IMG/VR virus record: IMGVR_UViG_3300009169_000817
Coordinates: 1 to 33,779 of that record
DNA: 33,779 bases
Source: a virus
Reading direction: 5' to 3' (one strand)
Part shown: positions 14,524-22,069 of the stretch, piece after piece
Layout of the letters: the number at the start of each line of letters is the position of its first letter
Numbering within the stretch: the stretch's first letter is position 1
The notes under the pieces: model-generated
Databases searched by the model: none
Seen by the model: only the letters and a program-made list of their open reading frames with translations
Told to the model about the DNA's origin: nothing
Translations under genes and position numbers: made by a program

Positions 14524-15700
14524 GAAGATAGCATCATTAAAAAAAAAGATTCGAATCGTTCAAGGTGGTCAGGGAGCGGGGAAGACCATATCGTTCTTGA
14601 TACTGATATGCAACCACGCATCGTCGCAACCCGATAGAGAAATCTTAATTATTTCGGCAGAGTTGACCAAGATGCGACTGACCGTAATCAAGGACTTCAT
14701 CAAGGTGATGCGAATGGCGGGACTTTATGAAGAGCATCGATTCTTAGCTGGAACACTTTATAAGTTTCCGAATGGTTCGTTCATTAAGTTCATCGGTCTT
14801 GATAAGTCGGATGTCGGTAAAGGACTTCGTTCAGACCTTGCATACTTTAATGAGATAAACAAATGCGACTTCGAATCGTATCGGCAAATAGCATCGAGGA
14901 CGAAGTTGGTACTTGCCGATTTCAATCCCGATTCAGAGTTCTTCGTTCACAAAGAACTTATCAATAGAGTTGATTGCGATTTCATTATTCTATCCTATAA
15001 AGACAACGAACTACTCTCCGAATCGGAGCGATACGAGATTGAACTTTACCGAGAGAAAGCATTTCACAATCCATTGGTGCAAGGTGAACTATTATTTGCT
15101 GAATCGAACATCAAGTCGCACTACTGGTCGAATGTTTGGAAGGTGTACGGAATGGGTCAGACTGGAATGCTTGATGGATTAATCTTCAAGGATTGGGACA
15201 AGATTGATAACATTCCCGAAGATGCGGTGTTGGATTGCCTCGGTCTTGACTTCGGGTTCACCAACTCATTTACTTCGATTGTGGCGAAGTATAAATGGCA
15301 AGGTATATCAATCTATCACGAGGTGATGTATGCAAGGCAGAAAGGGAATAGAGAGATTGCCGAAGCACTCAGACAATATTCGGGCATCGTTCCAATCTAT
15401 GCGGATAGTGAAGACCCACGAACCATCAACGAACTTGTCGAGATGGGTATCGATGTGGTCAAGGTGAACAAACCTGATGGCTCAGTAAACTTTTCGATTG
15501 AGAAGATAAATGAGAATCGATTTATGATTACTTCGTCAAGCAAGAATGGAATCAAAGAACTTGAATCGTACATATGGGCAAAGGACGTGAACGGGATGCC
15601 ATTGAATAAGCCTGAGAAGAAGGTCGACCATTTTTGCGATGCGATGAGATATACCGAGTTAGGCATTGCACCAATCGAGACGAACTACTATGTATATTAA
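14498..15700 (+). CDS. terL: Terminase large subunit
   Basis: A 400-residue packaging ATPase-nuclease of the Terminase_3 type. Walker A is GGQGAGKT near residue 23-30. A Walker B-like segment LAYFNEIN ends with the catalytic Glu but has Asn where Asp is usual. The nuclease domain shows LGLDFGFT and YADSEDP, supplying metal-binding acids, and VDHFCDAMRY near the end. The start at 14498 (MIQATTALRKIASLKKK) is preferred over 14447 because it matches the usual N-terminus of related proteins and shortens the overlap with terS. It drives DNA into proheads and cuts concatemers. Confidence 0.92.
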   Translation: MIQATTALRKIASLKKKIRIVQGGQGAGKTISFLILICNHASSQPDREILIISAELTKMRLTVIKDFIKVMRMAGLYEEHRFLAGTLYKFPNGSFIKFIGLDKSDVGKGLRSDLAYFNEINKCDFESYRQIASRTKLVLADFNPDSEFFVHKELINRVDCDFIILSYKDNELLSESERYEIELYREKAFHNPLVQGELLFAESNIKSHYWSNVWKVYGMGQTGMLDGLIFKDWDKIDNIPEDAVLDCLGLDFGFTNSFTSIVAKYKWQGISIYHEVMYARQKGNREIAEALRQYSGIVPIYADSEDPRTINELVEMGIDVVKVNKPDGSVNFSIEKINENRFMITSSSKNGIKELESYIWAKDVNGMPLNKPEKKVDHFCDAMRYTELGIAPIETNYYVY

Positions 15701-15723
15701 AAAATAATATTTACTTTTGAACT

Positions 15724-16233
15724 ATGATTGAAACAATAATTTTTAATGGAAAAGAATATCCCAAGTTTCAAGGTGAGGGATTCGCTGCAAAATTTGCATT
15801 TCCATTCGCAAAAGAAATCTTGAAAGGTGCTGGTGTTGATGTTGGATGCAACCGATTGGAATGGTCATTCCCTGGCTCGTTTCCCGTTGACCCAGTCATT
15901 GACCCTAACTACAACGCAATGTCACTACCGAGAAACTTCGAAGATGCCGATGGCAAGTGGGATTATATCTTCAGTTCACATTGTCTCGAACACGTTCCTG
16001 ATTGGACAAAAACATTGAACTATTGGCGAACGATGTTGAAAGATGGTGGTGTGTTATTTTTATACTTGCCACATTACTCGCAAGAATATTGGCGAACTTG
16101 GAACAATCAAAAACATATTCACAACTTGCATCCATTTGTGATGAAAGATTATTTTGAGTTCACTCAATGGAGCAAGGTATTTGTTTCAGAGAATGATTTG
16201 AATAATTCATTCTATGTAGTTGTTCAGAAATGA
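15724..16233 (+). CDS. SAM-dependent methyltransferase (class I)
   Basis: A 169-residue protein. GAGVDVGCN (residues 36-43) is a SAM-binding motif I, YIFSSHCLEHV (81-91) is the motif IV/post-I region of Methyltransf_11-type enzymes, and MLKDGGVLFLYLPHY (104-118) is the following strand. The domain is short but complete in its core. It is the first of a run of sugar- and methyl-transfer genes joined by 4-base overlaps, so a glycan or other small-molecule substrate is likelier than DNA. It lies 23 bases after terL behind an AT-rich leader. Confidence 0.8.
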   Translation: MIETIIFNGKEYPKFQGEGFAAKFAFPFAKEILKGAGVDVGCNRLEWSFPGSFPVDPVIDPNYNAMSLPRNFEDADGKWDYIFSSHCLEHVPDWTKTLNYWRTMLKDGGVLFLYLPHYSQEYWRTWNNQKHIHNLHPFVMKDYFEFTQWSKVFVSENDLNNSFYVVVQK

Positions 16234-16430
16234 GCAGACTTGGATTGTGGCAATGTAATCGATGCAAATTTAATGCGGGTGTTTACAATGGAGCGGTCAA
16301 ATGTTTGGTGATGAAAAAGGTCGTTATTCGAACGGACAAGAATTGTGCGTTGATGGATAACTCGGAGAAGCCAGGAAGAGTGATGGCAATGGACGAATTT
16401 TTAGAAGCGATAAAAATAAACACGAAATGA
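16230..16430 (+). CDS. Small Cys-rich protein, possible zinc ribbon
   Basis: A 66-residue protein with cysteines at 9, 12, 25 and 39 (WQCNRCKFN, AVKCLV, KNCALMD), a spacing that could bind one zinc ion. No named family is recognised. It lies between two methyltransferase genes and overlaps both by 4 bases, so it is made with them; an accessory or partner role is possible. Confidence 0.6.
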   Translation: MSRLGLWQCNRCKFNAGVYNGAVKCLVMKKVVIRTDKNCALMDNSEKPGRVMAMDEFLEAIKINTK

Positions 16431-17152
16431 AAATATTCAAAAACGGTCACGGCATTAAATTCAAATCAAGACCTGAGTTTTGGGCAGAAGTCGAAAACGG
16501 GAATTGGGAATCTGATACGTTCAAGGTCTTTGACCGATACATCAAACCCAATTCAACATTCATTGATATCGGTGCTTGGAATGGTGTCTGCTCCATTTAC
16601 GCAAAAAAGTTGGGAGCGAAAGTTTTCACCATCGAACCTGATTCGAACATCCATTGCGAGTTGACTGAAAACTTGAAACTGAATAAATGTGGATTAAAGT
16701 TTTTTTATGGAGTAGCGATTTCAGACAAAGAAGGATTGGTCACATTGAACACACAATCATCATTCGGTAATTCCGAAAGCAGTTTGATTAATCGTGGCAA
16801 TGTCAATGGTGAGACGCAGATTGAATCAACCACATTGCGTTCATTCGTTGAATATACGGACATAGATATGTCTGAAGTTTCACTAATCAAAATCGATGTT
16901 GAAGGTGGCGAGGTGCTAATATTAAAACAAGCACGAGAATTCTTGGCAGCACACAAGCCGACCATTTATGTCTCGTTTCATCCAGCGTGGTTTCCTGACA
17001 AGGAACAAAATATTCAAGACATCATCGAAACAATATTCCCGATTTACAAAGTGCGAAGATTAGTCGATGGTCAATTGATTGACTACACAATCGAATCATT
17101 CCGTGCGGCAATGGAAACGAATCACGAACACAACTTTATTCTTGAAGTATGA
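16427..17152 (+). CDS. FkbM-family methyltransferase
   Basis: A 241-residue protein with the FkbM pattern: STFIDIGAWNGVCSIYA (residues 43-59, motif I), FTIEPDSNIHCELTENLKLN (67-86), STTLRSFVE, then SLIKIDVEGGEVLILKQA (152-169), the hallmark of the family. Such enzymes O-methylate sugars or related hydroxyls and often sit in glycan gene clusters. It is directly followed by a glycosyltransferase. A plausible role is capping or modifying a glycan on the virion or host surface. Confidence 0.88.
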   Translation: MKIFKNGHGIKFKSRPEFWAEVENGNWESDTFKVFDRYIKPNSTFIDIGAWNGVCSIYAKKLGAKVFTIEPDSNIHCELTENLKLNKCGLKFFYGVAISDKEGLVTLNTQSSFGNSESSLINRGNVNGETQIESTTLRSFVEYTDIDMSEVSLIKIDVEGGEVLILKQAREFLAAHKPTIYVSFHPAWFPDKEQNIQDIIETIFPIYKVRRLVDGQLIDYTIESFRAAMETNHEHNFILEV

Positions 17153-18552
17153 AATTAGGATTATTGATTACTACATACAATCGACCAGACTATTTAGAAA
17201 GGTGTTTGGCAAGTTTGAACTATTCGGATTTGAATTCAGACGTTGAAGTATTGATTGTCGATGATTGCTCAACTGATAAGAAAACAATCGAGTTGATTGA
17301 ATCGGGATATCTTGAAAGCAATTTTTATTCGGTGATGTATAACCAAAAGAAGTCGGGGATATCTCAATCGATTATAACTGGATATAACCATCTATTCGCA
17401 AACGGTTGCGATGTCGTTATCAACTTGGATGGTGATGCGGTGGTGTGCGAAGATTTCTTCAGTAAGATGCAATTACTCATTGAACAATTTCCTGGCAGAA
17501 TAATAACTGGATTCAATTCACTCGTGACGAATTCACTCGGTAAAGCAAGACATCCGATATTGAAATCATTCGCAAACTATCACACGAAAAAGTCTTGTGG
17601 TGGAATCAATATGGCAATGAACGAAGCGACATTCCGAAAGTATATTGAACCAGCTTGTCAACAAGTTTTGAAGGACGGGAAAGGTAACTGGGACGAATTG
17701 GCTTGTAAGGCATACTCTGCGACTGGTATGGATATAATCGTAAGCAACCCATCAATCGTTCAGCATATCGGATTAAAATCGGCAATGGGGCATCACGAAA
17801 GACCTTGCGTGGCAACCGACTTCAAGTATTGCGATAATGACACGAAAGATATTATTGTGATGAATCAATTCGCTGGACTTGGTGACATTCTGTTTTGCAT
17901 CAAGATTGCGAATGACTTTATCGAAGATGGTCATCGTGTGATTTGGGCAGTCGATTCGCAGTTTATAAATATTCAAAAACATTTCCCCGATATTACTTTC
18001 GTTGATAAGAAACTTTTGTCAATCGATTACAATAGTCAAGTTGAAGTGAAAGGAAATGGATTCCGAGTGATTCCGATGCGATGGTCTCAAAATATTATGA
18101 AGGTCACCTTGCGTGAATGTATGAAGTCGAAGTATGCACTCGGAACAAATGACTGGAATGCTTGGAAGGAATGGAGAGACTTCGAGTGGGTGCGAGATGA
18201 GAAGTCCGAAGACCTTTTGTTTTCGATGCTCGGTCTTGATGATGGTCAAGAATATATCGTTGTGAATACGGCATACAAGACCCAAATCAGAACCATCCCA
18301 CCAATAGCAATCGAATCGAATTGCAAAATTATCAATATGGAAATCATTGATGGTTTCACTTTGCTCGATTGGTACAAGGTATTGCAGAACGCAAAACAAA
18401 TACATACCGTTTCAACTTCCATTATTTATATGCTCGAAAAAATGGAGTTGAATGCGGAAGCAGTTTGCATCTACATTCGCAAACCTGAAGAGCAAGATTT
18501 GAAAAATGTTGATTACATCCTGACCGACAAACATAAATACATTTTAGAATGA
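17149..18552 (+). CDS. Two-domain glycosyltransferase: GT2 plus GT-B-like C-terminal domain
   Basis: A 467-residue protein. Residues 1 to about 225 form a GT-A/GT2 domain: LGLLITTYNRPDYLERCLAS, EVLIVDDCSTD (33-43) and the nucleotide-sugar/metal motif INLDGDAVV with Asp94-x-Asp96. Residues about 233-467 begin IIVMNQFAGLGDILFCIKIA and continue GHRVIWAVD, resembling the N-terminal Rossmann half of GT9/heptosyltransferase-like enzymes, with later HTVSTSIIYMLE. It could add two sugars or act on different acceptors. It overlaps FkbM and the next gene by 4 bases each. The GT2 call is firm; the second domain is a weaker match. Confidence 0.8.
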   Translation: MKLGLLITTYNRPDYLERCLASLNYSDLNSDVEVLIVDDCSTDKKTIELIESGYLESNFYSVMYNQKKSGISQSIITGYNHLFANGCDVVINLDGDAVVCEDFFSKMQLLIEQFPGRIITGFNSLVTNSLGKARHPILKSFANYHTKKSCGGINMAMNEATFRKYIEPACQQVLKDGKGNWDELACKAYSATGMDIIVSNPSIVQHIGLKSAMGHHERPCVATDFKYCDNDTKDIIVMNQFAGLGDILFCIKIANDFIEDGHRVIWAVDSQFINIQKHFPDITFVDKKLLSIDYNSQVEVKGNGFRVIPMRWSQNIMKVTLRECMKSKYALGTNDWNAWKEWRDFEWVRDEKSEDLLFSMLGLDDGQEYIVVNTAYKTQIRTIPPIAIESNCKIINMEIIDGFTLLDWYKVLQNAKQIHTVSTSIIYMLEKMELNAEAVCIYIRKPEEQDLKNVDYILTDKHKYILE

Positions 18553-18881
18553 AAATATTCTCGGACGAAAACGAAAAGCCATTGGCGACTGGTGAGATTT
18601 CTGAATTGGTTGTGGTGCAAGAAAAAAAAATATTCAAGGGAAACTTTGAACTGCACCCTGGAATGAAGATGTGGGAACTTGACTTAATCAATTCAATGAT
18701 TTACGAGACCGAACTTGGCAAATCGAAAGCCGTAATTGGTGAAGACAAGTTGATTCGCAAACATCGAGAACTGGAAATAAAAGAAGACCACATCTATTGT
18801 GCTGCCATCAATATGGAGAATGCAATGCGAAAGTTTCACAAGATGCTCGGAACAAAACCACCAGCGAAAAAATTAAATTGA
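18549..18881 (+). CDS. Hypothetical protein within the decoration cassette
   Basis: A 110-residue protein with no recognised domain. It has repeated beta-like segments (ISELVVVQEKKIFKGNFELH) and a helical end (DHIYCAAINMENAMRKFHKM). Similar small proteins occur near structural genes of Bacteroidota phages, so it may be a structural or accessory protein rather than an enzyme. It overlaps the glycosyltransferases on both sides by 4 bases. Confidence 0.65.
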   Translation: MKIFSDENEKPLATGEISELVVVQEKKIFKGNFELHPGMKMWELDLINSMIYETELGKSKAVIGEDKLIRKHRELEIKEDHIYCAAINMENAMRKFHKMLGTKPPAKKLN

Positions 18882-19570
18882 AAAAAATTACTGCCAATAT
18901 TGCAACGATGCCAAGCAGAATAAATGTTCTGCTAAAAATGATTGATTCAATATACAATCAAGTTGATGAGATACGAATATACTTCAACGAGATTGAACAA
19001 GTGGATTATGCTTTTATTGCAAAATTGAAACGGGATAAAATAAAAATCGCTCACGGGAATAATTTAACCGATAACGGAAAGTTTTATTTTATTTCCGATT
19101 CGATTGAATACTACTTTATGATGGATGATGATTTCATTTATCCATCCGATTACGTTGAAAAAACTTTGAGCAATATTAATAAACATAAAGGTTGTGTCAT
19201 TACTTATCACGGAAGGAAGCTTGATGGTGTTGGATTGAATTATTATCACGGACACAAGAAAGCATATCGATGTATGGGAACGGTAAGCGAAGACGTGATT
19301 GTTGATGTCGCTGGAACTGGAGTGACTGCATTCGATACTTACTACTTCAGACCACAACTACTATTCGCATCGATGCATTTGAGAATGTCGGACTTGGTCT
19401 TCGCAAAAGAAATGGCTGACTGCGGAATCCAAGCGATATGTTGCAAACACGAATTAGGATGGATGAAAATGATGGAAAGCACCGAATCAATATTCGAATC
19501 GAATGTTGGCAAAATAACAACTGAGCAAAATAAATTATCGGATTACATTTACACTAAAAAATATTTATGA
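18878..19570 (+). CDS. Glycosyltransferase (GT-A fold)
   Basis: A 230-residue protein. TTG at 18878 is chosen as start: it makes a TTGA overlap with the preceding stop and gives the usual GT2-type N-terminus ITANIATMPSRINVLLKMI, then VDEIRIYFN. The metal/sugar-nucleotide motif is YYFMMDDDF (Asp83-85), followed by YPSDYVEKTL. Later MRMSDLVFAKE-like acidic residues (HLRMSDLVFA) may bind the acceptor. A longer frame from 18797 would overlap the previous gene by 85 bases and is unlikely. It would transfer a sugar within the same decoration pathway. Confidence 0.82.
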   Translation: MKKITANIATMPSRINVLLKMIDSIYNQVDEIRIYFNEIEQVDYAFIAKLKRDKIKIAHGNNLTDNGKFYFISDSIEYYFMMDDDFIYPSDYVEKTLSNINKHKGCVITYHGRKLDGVGLNYYHGHKKAYRCMGTVSEDVIVDVAGTGVTAFDTYYFRPQLLFASMHLRMSDLVFAKEMADCGIQAICCKHELGWMKMMESTESIFESNVGKITTEQNKLSDYIYTKKYL

Positions 19571-20157
19571 AGTTACACATCCCGATTTCACTCGACAAGT
19601 ACACGTTGACCGAAGCTGCAAGGTTGATGGATTATATTGCAACGAATCCATTCGAGAACGTCACCATTATAACAATGTGCGAAGTGATTGCAGCGGTCAC
19701 TGGTCATAGTGTTGACGCAATAAAAAAAGTAGATATTGAATCGGTGAAAAAAGCATTTACTTATATAATCAAATCCGTTGACCGTAAGAAGCAAAAACCA
19801 CCGAAGGAAGTGACCATTCAAGGAATCACCTATGAGTTTAATCAAGACCTTGCTCACAAGTCTTGGTCTGCGGGAAGGTTCATTGATGCTGATGTAATCG
19901 GTCAAGAAGTGCTGACCTATCCAGGCAAGTTCATTGCAATCCTTTACTTGAGAAAGGGAACGCAGTATGGTGATGAGAAACTTGAAGACCGTGCTGAATT
20001 AATGACCAAACATTTTCGGGGTGACCACTATGTCGATGTGGTCGATTTTTTTTTGCAGAAACGGGAACAATTATTGCCAGGATTTATGGTACTACAAACC
20101 GCAAGAAGTCAGATGCTAAGGCAAAAAGCGTTGAAGATAATTCAGAATCGTGGCTGA
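19567..20157 (+). CDS. Tail assembly chaperone, short (zero-frame) form
   Basis: A 196-residue protein with a helical N-terminal part (LTEAARLMDYIATNPFENVT) and a middle resembling phage tail assembly chaperones (YEFNQDLAHKSWSAGRFIDA, then GKFIAILYLRKGTQYGDEKL). It occupies the place of lambda gpG between packaging and tape measure genes. A run of nine T at 20046-20054 within codons Asp-Phe-Phe-Leu lets a -1 shift enter an open frame (separate entry). The zero frame continues 34 sense codons past the run. Its start overlaps the glycosyltransferase stop by 4 bases, tying the decoration cassette to the tail module. Confidence 0.7.
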   Translation: MKLHIPISLDKYTLTEAARLMDYIATNPFENVTIITMCEVIAAVTGHSVDAIKKVDIESVKKAFTYIIKSVDRKKQKPPKEVTIQGITYEFNQDLAHKSWSAGRFIDADVIGQEVLTYPGKFIAILYLRKGTQYGDEKLEDRAELMTKHFRGDHYVDVVDFFLQKREQLLPGFMVLQTARSQMLRQKALKIIQNRG

Positions 20158-20303
20158 ATTGGATTCACGCAATTGCGAAGGAAGACTATCTGCAATGGGA
20201 GAAAGTAACTGCGTTGCAATGCCAACACTTTTTGTTTATTATGAAACGGAAATACGAAGCCGATATGGAACAAATGCGAATATCTAAGATGCGAAAAAAA
20301 TAG
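19567..20303 (+). CDS. Tail assembly chaperone, -1 frameshift (G-T type) form
   Basis: A -1 shift on the T9 run at 20046-20054 would fuse the first 162 or so residues to about 82 more, read in the other frame to the TAG at 20301. The extension has no start codon close to its beginning, and its end looks like a real protein: SWLNWIHAIAKEDYLQWEKV, then FLFIMKRKYEADMEQMRI. That pattern is typical of the second chaperone product in Bacteroidota phages. The lambda G/GT pair makes the same kind of fusion. An extra base in the T run from sequencing error cannot be excluded; a true run of ten T would fuse the frames without shifting. Confidence 0.65.
20046..20054 (+). other. Slippery T9 run, probable programmed -1 frameshift site
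   Basis: Nine consecutive T in register GAT-TTT-TTT-TTG allow tRNA-Phe to re-pair perfectly one base back. Both frames stay open afterwards: the zero frame to 20157 and the -1 frame to 20303. Confidence 0.65.
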
Positions 20304-20315
20304 TCTTATTAGCGT

Positions 20316-20906
20316 ATGGCAATTAACGAAGGTGATATAGTCAATCAATTAAATTTAGGTGTTAGTCAAGACCCGATAACTGATGCGGTATTGATTGCAT
20401 TGGATTCGGTTAATGAAGAAGCGATTAATCTTGCAAGACAATTAATTAAAGACCAATCTAAATCTAAATCGGGAACTTCTGCTCAGAGTATTATTGCAAT
20501 GCCTATTTCCAAAAATGGTTCTTCATTTAGTTTTACTATTGAAGGTGATATTGCTTTGCTATTTATTGATGCGGGTGTAAATGGATTACAACAATCACAT
20601 TCGTCACCATATTCATTCAAGACTGCAAGTCCGAATGGAGCAATGGCAGAAGCAATCAGAGAATGGATTCCATCGGCTGGTGTTCAGTTACCATCGGACA
20701 ATCCATATATCAAAACATATGAGCAATTAAGTTGGGCAATCGCATCAGGAGTGAAGAAGAAAGGATTGAAACCAAAACCATTTATTGAAGAATCGTTTGG
20801 TGAAGATTTTGCTGCTCAATTAGAATTCGCATTGAGCGTGGCAATGGGTGAGGCGGTGTCGATAAAGTTCAAAACAATTGCTGACAAAATAAATTCACAA
20901 CAATAA
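20316..20906 (+). CDS. HK97 gp10-like tail completion protein (candidate)
   Basis: A 196-residue protein. The pattern EEAINLARQLIKDQSKSKSG, then SSFSFTIEGDIALLFIDAG, an NGAMAEAIREW segment, and a late KPKPFIEESF resembles HK97 gp10-type/neck proteins: an N-terminal helix, a surface-exposed strand pair and the family's PF(I/F)xP/E-type ending. It starts 12 bases after the frameshift product and overlaps the next tail gene by one base. It would join the tail tube to the head. The family match is moderate. Confidence 0.5.
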   Translation: MAINEGDIVNQLNLGVSQDPITDAVLIALDSVNEEAINLARQLIKDQSKSKSGTSAQSIIAMPISKNGSSFSFTIEGDIALLFIDAGVNGLQQSHSSPYSFKTASPNGAMAEAIREWIPSAGVQLPSDNPYIKTYEQLSWAIASGVKKKGLKPKPFIEESFGEDFAAQLEFALSVAMGEAVSIKFKTIADKINSQQ

Positions 20907-22069
20907 TGGCAGTCACAATCGAAAGCGTTCCGCAATTATATACTCCATCGGATAATCCCGTTGTGTTTACTTTTTCTTCGAACCAAACTGCGAATGCAAA
21001 TTTTGTTTATTACATTGAAGTATACGTTGGTGGAATATTAAGCGGAAACCATTTGGTCTTTCCTGAGAATGGAATATATGCACATTACGATGCGACTGAT
21101 TATGCTACGGTGTCGTGCGGTGTTCCTTATATGGGGTCAAACTTTCACGATACGGCTGCGAATAATACCGAGATTTACATCAAGGTTTTTGAACGATATG
21201 GAACACCAGCAGCGAATCAAGCTTCAGCAACATCATCAACGATAACCGTTTTCAAAGCATCATTGTCGGATAGTGATTTCATCGATTGGGACTATACCGA
21301 TTATGCCTATGGATTGAATAAAAAATGGTTAACATTATTTCCATCATCTTCAAAATATTTTTGTTCACCAACGGAACAAATGTGGACAATGTTCTTAACG
21401 AATAATCAAGCTGGAAATTTTATTGAGATTTATTTATACGATGCCAACGGTTCAGTAGTGGCATCGGATAGCGTTGCAATTACTGCTTATAAGTTTACGA
21501 TTTTTAATTTATCACAAGCGTCAATAATCGCAGCAACATCAATCACTCAATTGGATTTTGATGATTCAGCTTATTACGAAGTTTACCTTGACATAGGTGC
21601 AGCAGCAACGCAAACTTTTAGAATTTATATTGATAGGTCTTGCGATAGATATATCACAAAAAGATTTTTATTTCTCAGTTCAATCGGAAGTATAGAATGT
21701 TTTTCTTACATCTTAGCAACTGAGGAAACGAGAAGCATAAAGAGATATGGATTTGAAAAACAATTCGGACAATGGAACGATGCAAATCAATTCGTATTTA
21801 ACACAACGGATGGTAGGCAGCAAGATTACTTGGTGACATCAAGTGGTAAGATGACCGTCACTTCAGACTGGATTGAAGTCGATGTTCAAAATTGGTTGGT
21901 TCGTGAATTATATGAATCACCATTTGTCTGTATGATTTATTCATTGGTGACTTATCGAGTGCAGATTTTAAATTCATCTTACATCAAGAAAAAAATTATT
22001 ACTGATGGACTTGTTCAAGAGATTGTCGAAGTCGGATTGTCGGATGCTCGTAAATCGGTATTGATATAA
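20906..22069 (+). CDS. Tail or baseplate structural protein
   Basis: A 387-residue beta-rich protein with no enzyme motif. The N-terminal 110 residues look Ig-like (VPQLYTPSDNPVVFTFSSNQ, then YYIEVYVGGILSGNHLVFP). The remainder has many aromatic and polar residues and ends VEVGLSDARKSVLI. Such proteins precede the large tail-tip protein in Bacteroidota siphoviruses. It overlaps the neighbours by one base on each side (TAATG-type junctions). A distal-tail or baseplate role is inferred from position. Confidence 0.65.
   Translation: MAVTIESVPQLYTPSDNPVVFTFSSNQTANANFVYYIEVYVGGILSGNHLVFPENGIYAHYDATDYATVSCGVPYMGSNFHDTAANNTEIYIKVFERYGTPAANQASATSSTITVFKASLSDSDFIDWDYTDYAYGLNKKWLTLFPSSSKYFCSPTEQMWTMFLTNNQAGNFIEIYLYDANGSVVASDSVAITAYKFTIFNLSQASIIAATSITQLDFDDSAYYEVYLDIGAAATQTFRIYIDRSCDRYITKRFLFLSSIGSIECFSYILATEETRSIKRYGFEKQFGQWNDANQFVFNTTDGRQQDYLVTSSGKMTVTSDWIEVDVQNWLVRELYESPFVCMIYSLVTYRVQILNSSYIKKKIITDGLVQEIVEVGLSDARKSVLI

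Noticed and set aside
15712-15719. TACTTTTG, a match to the Bacteroidota -7 promoter box before the methyltransferase at 15724
   Set aside because: No TTG lies at a suitable distance upstream, and the box ends only 4 bases before the ATG, so the transcript would begin at or after the start codon.
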